Origin: JBBQKF01 sp964549475
Lineage (GTDB): Bacteria > Bacillota > Clostridia > Saccharofermentanales > UBA5734
Assembly (NCBI GenBank): GCA_964549475.1
Contig: CAZJXH010000004.1
Coordinates: forward strand, 1 to 34,924
Length of the DNA stretch: 34,924 nt
Direction: 5' to 3'
Part shown: one piece after another, positions 16,633-23,918 of the stretch
Position numbering within the stretch: position 1 is the stretch's first letter
How the letters are laid out: each line of letters begins with the position of its first letter
Program-made: the position numbers and the translations under genes
The notes under the pieces: model-generated
The model's input: the letters and a program-made list of their open reading frames with translations, nothing else
Told to the model about the DNA's origin: nothing
Databases searched by the model: none

Positions 16633-16936
16633 TATCTTTAAATCTCTGGCAGAAGAAAGCCGGCTTCCCATTCTGTCTCTTCTGGTACAAGAAGAAATGT
16701 GCGTATGTGAAATCGAAGATTGCTTAAAAATGACACAGTCCAATGTTTTCCGCCATTTGGCAGCATTAAAGCAAAGTAGAATCCTTGACAGCTGCAAGAA
16801 AGCACAATGGGTTTATTACAAAATCGGCGAGACCTTTATTAAAGAGAATTCCCTTCTGTGGGAGTACTTGGTGGATCATTTTCAAAAAGATCCGATCTAT
16901 CGGACCGAAATCAGAGCCCGTCGAACATGCGAGTAA
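16616..16936 (+). CDS. ArsR/SmtB-family repressor with CVC motif (ArsR2)
   Basis: Winged-helix regulator of 106 residues. The N-terminus has FKSLAEESRLPILSLL, the recognition helix TQSNVFRHLAALKQSRIL and the wing KKAQWVYYKI. C29 and C31 in EEMCVCEIEDC match the CxC metalloid site of ArsR, with C36 and C105 as extra thiols. It could sense arsenite, or persulfide given its partner. The start is uncertain: the only standard codon is GTG at 16616, which overlaps the strong AGGTGG it would need upstream; in-frame ATA at 16625 is better spaced but non-standard. The gene overlaps the reductase by 17 bp, so both are co-expressed and probably autoregulated through 14764-14789. Confidence 0.88.
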   Translation: MEIIVDIFKSLAEESRLPILSLLVQEEMCVCEIEDCLKMTQSNVFRHLAALKQSRILDSCKKAQWVYYKIGETFIKENSLLWEYLVDHFQKDPIYRTEIRARRTCE

Positions 16937-16989
16937 TAACATACGGATAATCACCCGCAAGCATCTAAAGAAACGCAAGGTTTCCAACA

Positions 16990-17020
16990 GAGAAAGCCCT
17001 TAAGAAATAACGGCTTTCTC
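16990..17020 (+). terminator. Probable terminator after ArsR2
   Basis: GAGAAAGCC (16990-16998) and GGCTTTCTC (17012-17020) are perfectly complementary with a 13-base loop. No T-run follows, so termination may be weak or the hairpin may have another role. Confidence 0.5.
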
Positions 17021-17056
17021 CATTTGAAACAATGAAAATATTAACAAAAATATGTA

Positions 17057-17085
17057 TTGTATATTTAAAATTCCGGATGTATAAT
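17057..17085 (+). promoter_or_regulatory. Promoter of the P2C ATPase-RCK operon
   Basis: TTGTAT (17057-17062), 17-bp spacer, TATAAT (17080-17085). About 60 bp before the ATPase start. No riboswitch or clear operator is visible in the short leader. Confidence 0.72.
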
Positions 17086-17146
17086 GAGTCATTTCTGCGA
17101 AGAGGAACGAAACAAATAGTTCAGAATTGTGATGAGGATAATACAG

Positions 17147-19975
17147 ATGGAAGAAAAGTTAATTGATTTGAATAGGAAAGACGTCACGGGGATCTATAAG
17201 CTAACCTCCAGTGATGTCTGCGAAGCCATGGGTACACGGCTGGAGGGGCTGACCGCCTCTGAAGTGGAGGACAACCACAAGATTTACGGCAAGAATGTCA
17301 TCAGCGAAAAAAAGGGGACTCCTGTCATTCTGATTTTTTTATCGAATTTTATCAGTATGATGGCGATCCTTTTGTGGGTCGGCGGTGCGATTGCGATTAT
17401 TGCAGACATGCCCCAGCTTGGAATTGCCATATGGCTGGTCAATGTGATCAACGGAGTATTCAGTTTCTGGCAGGAATTCCGCGCCGGAAAAGCGACCGAG
17501 GCGTTGAAGAGAATGCTTCCGTCCTATGCCAGAGTCACCAGAGACAATACCGAAATCCAAGTTTTGGCGGAGGATCTTGTGCCCGGAGATGTTGTCCTTC
17601 TTCAAGAAGGGGACAAGATTTCTGCCGATGCCCGGTTGATAGAAAGCAGCGATTTGCAAGTAGACCAGTCCACGCTGACAGGCGAATCCAATCCGGTCCG
17701 CAAAACCCATGATCCTGTTTTACGGGACAATCTGTCCCGATCTGAGACACCGAATCTTATTTTCGCCGGAACGAGCATTTCCAGCGGCACAGCCAAAGCT
17801 GTTATTATTACAACCGGAATGGATACCGAATTTGGCAAAATCGCCCATTTGACACAAGCGATGAAGGTCGACCCCAGTCCGCTCGAAAAAGAACTGGATG
17901 TGCTGACCAAGCAGGTTTCCATCATCGCATTGGCGGTCGGGGTATTCTTTTTCATCGCTTCTGTCTTTTTTGTGAAAGAACCCATCGCAAAATCCTTCAT
18001 CTTTGCGCTTGGCATGGTGGTTGCTTTTATCCCGGAATGCTTGCTGCCGACCGTAACCCTGTCCCTGGCCATGGCGGTTCAGCGCATGTCCAAGGAGCAC
18101 GCTCTGGTTAAACGATTGTCCGCTGTTGAGACACTGGGATGCACTTCCGTTATCTGTTCAGACAAGACTGGAACCCTGACGCAGAACGAAATGACGGTAT
18201 GCAGCCTGTGGCTGCCAAAAGAAGAACTGGAAGTCACCGGTCTTGGCTATGCTCCTGTGGGGAATGTTTTATCCGACGGCAAAGAAGTCAACATCCAGGG
18301 GCATGAGGATCTAAAAATGCTTCTCACTGCCGCCAGTCTTTGCAGCAATGCCCGATTGGTTCCTCCGGGAGAAGAGTCGGATCGTTATACGGTTCTGGGA
18401 GACCCGACAGAAGCCTGTCTCGGGGTAGTTGCCCAGAAAGCGGGATTGGATGTCCAGTTGCAGTCCAAATTGACCCCCCGCCTGAGAGAGCTCCCTTTTG
18501 ATTCCAGACGCAAACGAATGACCACCATCCACCAGTTGGAGTCCCCGATTGATGGAAGCCCCCGTATCGCTTATATCAAAGGCGCACCGAAAGAGGTATT
18601 GGAATTATGTACCGGAATCTACACCGGGGGTAGACGAGAAGAGATAACCGCACAGCAGCGGGATACGATCATGGAGGCCAATGACCGGTATGCCCGCAAT
18701 GGCTTGAGGGTATTGGCGATTTCCTACCGGCTTCTCTCCCGTGCAAATAATCTGCCGACTTCCCTGAGCGCTTATACCCCTGAATTGATTGAACAGGACA
18801 TGGTTTTTGTCGGATTGGTTGTCATGGCGGATCCTCCGAGGCCGGAAGTGGCCGCGGCAGTTGAATTATGCCGCAAAGCCAGCATCCGGATTATAATGAT
18901 CACCGGGGATTATGGTTTGACGGCTGAGAGTATCGCAAGAAGAATCGGTATTATCCGGACTGAAAATGCACGAATCATTTCCGGTATGGATCTGGGGAAA
19001 ATGCCTGATGAGGAATTAAAGGAAGCACTAAAGGAAGAAGTGATTTTTGCCAGAGTCGCACCGGAGCAAAAATATCGTGTGGTTTGCGCTCTTCAGGAAA
19101 TGGGGCATATTGTGGCGGTAACGGGGGATGGAGTAAATGATTCTCCCGCACTAAAAAAGGCAGATATCGGCGTAGCGATGGGAATCTCCGGTACGGATGT
19201 CGCAAAAGAAGCCGCCGACATGATTCTGACAGATGATAATTTCGCCTCGATCGTGAAAGCTATCGAAGAAGGCCGTGCGGTTTACAGCAATATCCGAAAA
19301 TTTATTCTTTACATTTTAAACAGCAATATGTCCGAAGGGGTTCCTTCCGCAGCATTCCTCTTCTCAAGAGGAGGTATTCCGCTTCCACTGACTGTCATGC
19401 AGATCCTGGCGGTTGACCTTGGTACGGATATGATGCCTGCCCTGGGGCTTGGAACAGAGCTCCCTGAAAAAGGGGTGATGGATCTGCCGCCCCGCTCGAA
19501 GAAAGACCGCTTATTGAACAAGCGTATTGTGGTCAAAGCGTTTTTCTGGTATGGAATGATCGCTTCTGTCATCTGCATGGGCGCCTATTTCTTTGTAAAT
19601 ATGCTCAATGGCTGGCCGGGCGTTCCATTGGCCAGTTCCGGCATTATTTACAGGCAGGCTACAGCGATGACACTTGCTTCCATCGTATTCTGCCAGGTCG
19701 GTGCTGTGATGAACTGCCGCACCGAAAAACAATCGGTTTTTAAAACAGGTTTGTTCAGTAATAAAAAAGTCCTGTTTGGTATCGTTTTTGAAATACTACT
19801 GTTAAGTGCTATCATCTATGTCCCATTTCTTCAGGATATTTTCAACACTGCGCCGATCGGCATCAAAGAATGGGCATTCCTTTTCGCGCTGCCTCTTCCG
19901 ATTGTTCTCATTGAAGAAATAAGGAAGGCGATTTCGCGCAAATATGGTAAAATGAAAGATGCAGGAGGTAACTAA
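17147..19975 (+). CDS. P2C-like (Na,K-ATPase-type) cation-transporting P-type ATPase
   Basis: Membrane cation pump of 942 residues. I start at the ATG at 17147, where GAGGA is properly spaced; an in-frame GTG lies 18 bp upstream. Motifs: TGES, phosphorylation site SDKTGTLTQNEM with Asp339, KGAPKEVL for ATP binding, GDGVNDSPALKKADIGVAMG. Ion-site residues resemble Na,K-ATPase more than SERCA: PECLLPTVT in M4 (Glu297), SNMSE in M5 (Glu730) and VDLGTDMMPA in M6 (Asp757 and Asp761), corresponding to Glu327, Glu779, Asp804 and Asp808 of the animal enzyme; SERCA has Asn at the third. The N-terminal domain is short and no beta subunit gene is nearby. Na+ or K+ is thus likelier than Ca2+, but transport is untested. 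Its stop lies one base before the next ATG. Confidence 0.87.
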   Translation: MEEKLIDLNRKDVTGIYKLTSSDVCEAMGTRLEGLTASEVEDNHKIYGKNVISEKKGTPVILIFLSNFISMMAILLWVGGAIAIIADMPQLGIAIWLVNVINGVFSFWQEFRAGKATEALKRMLPSYARVTRDNTEIQVLAEDLVPGDVVLLQEGDKISADARLIESSDLQVDQSTLTGESNPVRKTHDPVLRDNLSRSETPNLIFAGTSISSGTAKAVIITTGMDTEFGKIAHLTQAMKVDPSPLEKELDVLTKQVSIIALAVGVFFFIASVFFVKEPIAKSFIFALGMVVAFIPECLLPTVTLSLAMAVQRMSKEHALVKRLSAVETLGCTSVICSDKTGTLTQNEMTVCSLWLPKEELEVTGLGYAPVGNVLSDGKEVNIQGHEDLKMLLTAASLCSNARLVPPGEESDRYTVLGDPTEACLGVVAQKAGLDVQLQSKLTPRLRELPFDSRRKRMTTIHQLESPIDGSPRIAYIKGAPKEVLELCTGIYTGGRREEITAQQRDTIMEANDRYARNGLRVLAISYRLLSRANNLPTSLSAYTPELIEQDMVFVGLVVMADPPRPEVAAAVELCRKASIRIIMITGDYGLTAESIARRIGIIRTENARIISGMDLGKMPDEELKEALKEEVIFARVAPEQKYRVVCALQEMGHIVAVTGDGVNDSPALKKADIGVAMGISGTDVAKEAADMILTDDNFASIVKAIEEGRAVYSNIRKFILYILNSNMSEGVPSAAFLFSRGGIPLPLTVMQILAVDLGTDMMPALGLGTELPEKGVMDLPPRSKKDRLLNKRIVVKAFFWYGMIASVICMGAYFFVNMLNGWPGVPLASSGIIYRQATAMTLASIVFCQVGAVMNCRTEKQSVFKTGLFSNKKVLFGIVFEILLLSAIIYVPFLQDIFNTAPIGIKEWAFLFALPLPIVLIEEIRKAISRKYGKMKDAGGN

Positions 19976-19976
19976 T

Positions 19977-20627
19977 ATGAAAGTAATTATTGTCGGTTGT
20001 GGTAAATTTGGTTCGGGGTTAGCGATCAATCTCATCAGCAAAGGGCACAAGGTGACAGTCATCGACAACAACCCCGAGGCATTTGAACTGCTGGGTACGG
20101 ATTTTAAAGGAGAAACCATTCTGGGTGTCGGATTTGACCGGGATATTCTCGAAAAAGCTAAAATCCAATCGGTCGATGCCATTGTAGCATGCAGCAAGAG
20201 CGATGAGGTCAATGCACTTGTCGGTCGGCTCTCCCAGAATGTTTATAGAGTTCCTCATGTCATCTCCAGACTGTATGATCCAAGGCAGGCAGAAATTTAC
20301 CGGTCTCTTGGCATTCAGACCATCTCTACAACAACATGGGGCGTCATGCGTGAGACAGAGATGCTCAGTTACAACCAGCTGGACAGTGTGTTTACATTCG
20401 GAAACAGCAGTGTTGAAATGGTTCGGATCGAAACCCCTGCCCTTCTGGTCGGCAAAACGGTGAATGAACTGACCGCTCTTGGCGAGATTCATGTCGTTGC
20501 AATCAGTCGTGAGAATAAAACTTTTCTTCCGACCATGGGAACAACTTTACAGAAGCATGATATTGTGTATATTTCGGTTTTGGCCACTTCTTCAAAACGG
20601 CTGAAATCCTTACTTGGTTTGATATAA
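19977..20627 (+). CDS. RCK/TrkA-type nucleotide-binding regulatory protein 1
   Basis: Soluble regulator of 216 residues with RCK_N (Rossmann, about 1-120) and RCK_C (about 135-216). The nucleotide loop is GCGKFG with the acidic end of strand 2 in VIDNN, as in NAD(H)- or ATP-binding TrkA/KtrA. The start at 19977 follows AGGAGG that lies inside the end of the ATPase gene, with one base between stop and start, so the two are translationally coupled. TrkA/KtrA proteins normally gate TrkH/KtrB potassium channels, but no such channel is in this operon. Either it regulates the P2C ATPase or it serves a channel encoded elsewhere. Confidence 0.88.
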   Translation: MKVIIVGCGKFGSGLAINLISKGHKVTVIDNNPEAFELLGTDFKGETILGVGFDRDILEKAKIQSVDAIVACSKSDEVNALVGRLSQNVYRVPHVISRLYDPRQAEIYRSLGIQTISTTTWGVMRETEMLSYNQLDSVFTFGNSSVEMVRIETPALLVGKTVNELTALGEIHVVAISRENKTFLPTMGTTLQKHDIVYISVLATSSKRLKSLLGLI

Positions 20628-20643
20628 AACGGAGGGAAATAAT

Positions 20644-21312
20644 ATGAAAGTAATTATAATAGGCGGGGGTCAGGTTGGTTCCTATATTGCAGGCTTACTC
20701 TTGAACAATAACTGTTCTGTTAAAGTGATTGAGAACCGGACAAATGTTTTGAACAAATTGAAGAAAGAATTGCCATCTGATACGGTCGTTTTCGGAAGCG
20801 GAACCAATCCAACGGTTCTTGAAGCATGCGGAATCGCGGATGCGGATGTGGTTGTCGCGGTCACTGGCGCGGATGAGACGAACTTGGTCGCCTCAACAAT
20901 TGCAAAATTTGAATTCAGCGCTCCCCGTGTCATTGCCCGGATTAACAACCCAAAAAACACGTGGATGTTCGATGCCAGCATGGGAGTGGATGTGGCATTG
21001 AACCAGGCGGACCTGATGGCTCATCTTGTAGTGGAAGAAATGACATTTAAAACCATGTTGACCCTGATGAAGATCAATCGAAGCAATTACTCCATCATCC
21101 AGGTAAAAGTCGACGCCCGGTCCGCTGTTGTGAACATGACCGTAAAAGAGCTGGATATCCCGAAAAAAGCAACCTTTATCGCTATTTATCGTGGAAACGA
21201 AGTGATCATTCCTCATGGTGATGCACAGATTCTGCAGGGAGACGAGATTCTGGCGTTCGCCGATTTAGGGGCCCAGGAAAAAATAAACACGCTGTTTGGC
21301 CCGTTAAAATAG
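20644..21312 (+). CDS. RCK/TrkA-type nucleotide-binding regulatory protein 2
   Basis: Paralogue of the preceding gene, 222 residues, GGAGGG upstream and a 16-bp gap. RCK_N has GGGQVG and VIEN, then VVAVTGADETNLVAS; the RCK_C begins near residue 140 (IIQVKVDARSAVVNMTVKEL) and ends with GDEILAFADL. The two paralogues are clearly diverged, so a hetero-oligomeric ring is plausible, with one member perhaps binding NAD(H) and the other another ligand. It is the last gene before a strong terminator, which defines a three-gene operon with the P2C ATPase. Confidence 0.88.
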   Translation: MKVIIIGGGQVGSYIAGLLLNNNCSVKVIENRTNVLNKLKKELPSDTVVFGSGTNPTVLEACGIADADVVVAVTGADETNLVASTIAKFEFSAPRVIARINNPKNTWMFDASMGVDVALNQADLMAHLVVEEMTFKTMLTLMKINRSNYSIIQVKVDARSAVVNMTVKELDIPKKATFIAIYRGNEVIIPHGDAQILQGDEILAFADLGAQEKINTLFGPLK

Positions 21313-21361
21313 CATCAAGTTCTATTCCATCGGTTGTAACAGGACATCAAGACATAGCAGT

Positions 21362-21392
21362 AAAAGCGGTAACATTTTATGAACCGCTTTTT
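21362..21392 (+). terminator. Terminator of the P2C ATPase-RCK operon
   Basis: AAAAGCGGT (21362-21370) pairs perfectly with ACCGCTTTT (21383-21391) and runs into T's. Confidence 0.85.
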
Positions 21393-21402
21393 GTTATACC
21401 CC

Positions 21403-21431
21403 TTTACACATTATACCATGCGGTGTATAAT
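21403..21431 (+). promoter_or_regulatory. Promoter of the PadR operon
   Basis: TTTACA (21403-21408), 17-bp spacer, TATAAT (21426-21431). A palindrome covers the spacer and the -10. Confidence 0.78.
21411..21430. promoter_or_regulatory. PadR operator candidate
   Basis: TTATAC, 8 bases, GTATAA: a dyad of the ATAC-N8-GTAT form seen at PadR-family sites. It overlaps the -10, so PadR binding would repress its own operon. Confidence 0.62.
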
Positions 21432-21454
21432 AATGTGCAGATGGAGGCATTGAA

Positions 21455-21787
21455 ATGGATATACAATTAAAAAGAGGTTTTCTGGAAGCATGTGTCCTGG
21501 CAGTACTGGAGAGAAACGATTCTTACGGCTATCAATTGATTAAAGACATCTCCCCTTGCATTGAAATATCAGAATCTACCCTTTACCCCATTTTGAAGCG
21601 GCTCGAGAGCAGCGACATGCTGACGGATTACTCCGTAGAGCACAACGGGAGGCTTCGGAAGTACTACCGGATCACCGATGCGGGTCGGAGTAAGATGGAA
21701 GACTTTAAAAACGAATGGAAAGAGGTTATGACTGTATATAATTTTATCATGGCAAAAAAGGAGAGGGACGAAAATGACGAAAACTGA
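21455..21787 (+). CDS. PadR-family transcriptional regulator
   Basis: Winged-helix repressor of 110 residues; GGAGG precedes the ATG. Family features: LKRGFLEACVLAVLERNDSYGYQLIKDI, ESTLYPILKRLESSDMLTDY and the wing NGRLRKYYRIT, followed by the C-terminal dimerisation helix. It overlaps the DUF1700 gene by 14 bp. In related operons PadR controls the two membrane-envelope genes after it, often in response to envelope stress or antimicrobials; the ligand here is unknown. Confidence 0.92.
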   Translation: MDIQLKRGFLEACVLAVLERNDSYGYQLIKDISPCIEISESTLYPILKRLESSDMLTDYSVEHNGRLRKYYRITDAGRSKMEDFKNEWKEVMTVYNFIMAKKERDENDEN

Positions 21788-22388
21788 ATTTATAAATGAA
21801 CTGGCATCGAGGATTTCTTCTCTTCCACAAAGTGAAATCGATAAATCCATCGCTTATTACAAGGAAATCATCGACGATCGCATGGAAGACGGAATGCCCG
21901 AGAATGAGGCGGTTGAAGCGCTCGGCAACATAGGATCGATTGTAGAAAATGTCATGTACGGAATGTCCTTGTCGACGCTGATGAAAGCAAAAGTAGTTGA
22001 AAGTAAAAGCAGGGTGTCAAACAAAGGTTTATGGATTACCCTTGTTGTTATCGGATTCCCGATATGGCTTCCGCTTCTTCTGTCCTTTATCGTTATTGTT
22101 CTCGCAATCTATATCACCATCTGGGCGTTGATTATCTCGCTTTATGCTGTTGTCATCTCTCTTGGATTATCCGGAATTGCAGGACTTGTCAGCGGCATTG
22201 TCTTATGCTTTGCCAAATCATTTCCGGTCGGTCTTTGTGTTTTTGGAGCAGCAATTTGCTGCAGTGCCTTGACATTGTTCATGATAAAGCCGATCTTCAT
22301 CATGACAAAAGAGCTTGTAAAGTTCACAGCCTTTATTGCGCGAAAAATTAAATCCATATTTATTAATAAAAAAGAGGTGTCATTATGA
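21774..22388 (+). CDS. DUF1700 (HAAS-domain) membrane protein
   Basis: A 204-residue protein. The first 70 residues form the HAAS/DUF1700 helical domain (FINELASRISSLPQSEIDKSIAYYKEIIDDRMEDG pattern); residues 85-185 form about four membrane helices; a short basic tail follows. DUF1700 proteins nearly always pair with PadR and DUF4097 genes. The stop overlaps the next start (ATGA), so it is translationally coupled and may form a complex with the DUF4097 protein. Biochemical role not established. Confidence 0.88.
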   Translation: MTKTEFINELASRISSLPQSEIDKSIAYYKEIIDDRMEDGMPENEAVEALGNIGSIVENVMYGMSLSTLMKAKVVESKSRVSNKGLWITLVVIGFPIWLPLLLSFIVIVLAIYITIWALIISLYAVVISLGLSGIAGLVSGIVLCFAKSFPVGLCVFGAAICCSALTLFMIKPIFIMTKELVKFTAFIARKIKSIFINKKEVSL

Positions 22389-23314
22389 AATCACATAAAA
22401 TCTATATCCTCGCAGCGATATCGCTGCTTGTCGGACTTGTGGTATTTACCATCGGATTTGCCCTCGCGGGGTTTGATATCACCAAAATCGGCACAGAAAC
22501 AGAATATCAGGAAAAGAACTTTGTCTCGACCGGAACCGTCAAGGATATTGTTATTGATGAAAGTAATTTGAGCGTTGAAATCGTCCAGTCGATGGATGAA
22601 CAGGTTCATGTCACCTATTATGAAAATGATAAAGACTATTATGACATCGGCCAGTCGGCCGACGGCACCCTCCGAATTATAAAAAAGAACCATCGCAAGT
22701 GGTATGATTACTTTTTCAATATTAATTTCCAATCAGTAAAATTAATCGTCGCCGTCCCGGATGATTTTTCAGGGGATATCTCGGGAGAAAGCAGCAATGC
22801 GAAGATTCATCTTTCTGGAATTCATGCAAGAGATATCCATCTGGATACCTCGAATGGCAAGATAGAAGCTGAAAACATCGTAATTTCCGGGAAATTTGAA
22901 GCCTCTACTTCAAATGCAAGCATTACCCTGTCAAACGTTACCGCTTCAGGAGATATTTTTTGTGATACTTCCAGCGGTAAAATATCGCTCGATAAGCTTG
23001 AAGGGAAAAATATCAATATCAATACATCCAATGGCAGTGTTATTTTAAAATCCATACTTTCCAATGAAAACATTCAGATTGAAACATCAAACGGATCGGT
23101 GAATTTTGATGATATCCGTTTCAAAACCGAGTTGGACTGCCATAATTCGAATGGTTCAGTGAAAGGAGCCATCACGGGAAAAATTACCGATTATACGATT
23201 AAAAGCGAAACATCGAACGGAAAAAACAATCTTCCCGAAAAACTGAACGGGGGGTCAAAGACCATTATTATCGAGACATCAAACGGCAGCATTGAAATCA
23301 ACTTTATTGGCTGA
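22385..23314 (+). CDS. DUF4097 beta-strand repeat protein, membrane-anchored
   Basis: A 309-residue protein with an N-terminal membrane helix (about 6-30, ILAAISLLVGLVVFTIGFAL) and an outside-facing body of DUF4097 beta-solenoid repeats. The periodic ETSNGS/DTSNGK/STSNAS turns every 18-22 residues mark the rungs. Its ATG overlaps the DUF1700 stop. DUF4097 domains occur in LiaX-like envelope-stress sensors, so this set may sense or protect the cell envelope. It ends 5 bp before a converging gene, with no terminator in between. Confidence 0.87.
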   Translation: MKSHKIYILAAISLLVGLVVFTIGFALAGFDITKIGTETEYQEKNFVSTGTVKDIVIDESNLSVEIVQSMDEQVHVTYYENDKDYYDIGQSADGTLRIIKKNHRKWYDYFFNINFQSVKLIVAVPDDFSGDISGESSNAKIHLSGIHARDIHLDTSNGKIEAENIVISGKFEASTSNASITLSNVTASGDIFCDTSSGKISLDKLEGKNININTSNGSVILKSILSNENIQIETSNGSVNFDDIRFKTELDCHNSNGSVKGAITGKITDYTIKSETSNGKNNLPEKLNGGSKTIIIETSNGSIEINFIG

Positions 23315-23319
23315 TCGGA

Positions 23320-23838
23320 TCATTCTTCAAATGCTTTTTGCAATTTTTCTTTTAAGTCGGAAAATTCAGGATCTGCCAGAAGCGGACATTCGGCGATTTC
23401 GGCGTCGAATTTGCTGAGTTTGCCTGCAAACGCCATGCAGCCAGGCTCTCCGCATTGTTTGCAGTTCTTTTTCGGCAGAAATGAATAGATCTTCAGAAGG
23501 CCTACTTTTTTTAGACCGATATAATTTGGTGTGATTTCATTGCGACTTTCATAGGTGTCGTTGATCAGATCTTTGATCCAGTCGAGGATTTCATACGCTT
23601 CGGTAATGTTTACAAATTTTGTCAGAGAGATCTTGTCTTCCTGGATGGTGATACCGATTATTCCCTTTTTAAACACAAGGGATGGAGGGGTTGTCTGATA
23701 ATTCGGTTTCTCCAGAACCGCGTTCAGATAAGGCAGAATCTCGGTCAGAGAGGTTGACGCCCTTGTCACCGCCTTGAAGAGTTCTTTTTCAGCCAGGCAC
23801 GGGCTGGTCTCGATGATTTTGATCGATTCTAAAAACAT
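23320..23838 (-). CDS. PF04060-type 4Fe-4S cluster protein
   Basis: Soluble protein of 172 residues with GGAGGG upstream. The C-terminal part has C126, C129, C134 and C151, in the C-x2-C-x4-C-x16-C spacing of the Fe-S domain found in corrinoid Fe-S and Rnf proteins (KNCKQCGEPGCMAFA ... AECPLL). The first 110 residues resemble no domain I recognise. It follows the cysteine-desulfurase-like gene by 80 bp on the same strand. A redox or methyl-transfer partner role is possible; the partner is not in the window. Confidence 0.83.
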   Translation of the reverse strand: MFLESIKIIETSPCLAEKELFKAVTRASTSLTEILPYLNAVLEKPNYQTTPPSLVFKKGIIGITIQEDKISLTKFVNITEAYEILDWIKDLINDTYESRNEITPNYIGLKKVGLLKIYSFLPKKNCKQCGEPGCMAFAGKLSKFDAEIAECPLLADPEFSDLKEKLQKAFEE

Positions 23839-23918
23839 GGCAATTTCCCTCCAGTGCTTCCATCTTCAATTCTATTGGAATGATACTGAATTTTAAATAT
23901 TTCTTATTCTTTCGCGCA

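Noticed and set aside
15631..16797. 388-codon minus-strand open frame opposite the CoA-disulfide reductase gene
   Set aside because: The plus strand encodes an unmistakable flavoprotein with rhodanese domain; the antisense product resembles nothing.
16990..17020. Hairpin before the P2C ATPase as a riboswitch
   Set aside because: It lies upstream of the promoter at 17057, so it is not in the ATPase leader; it fits better as the end of the ArsR2 transcript.
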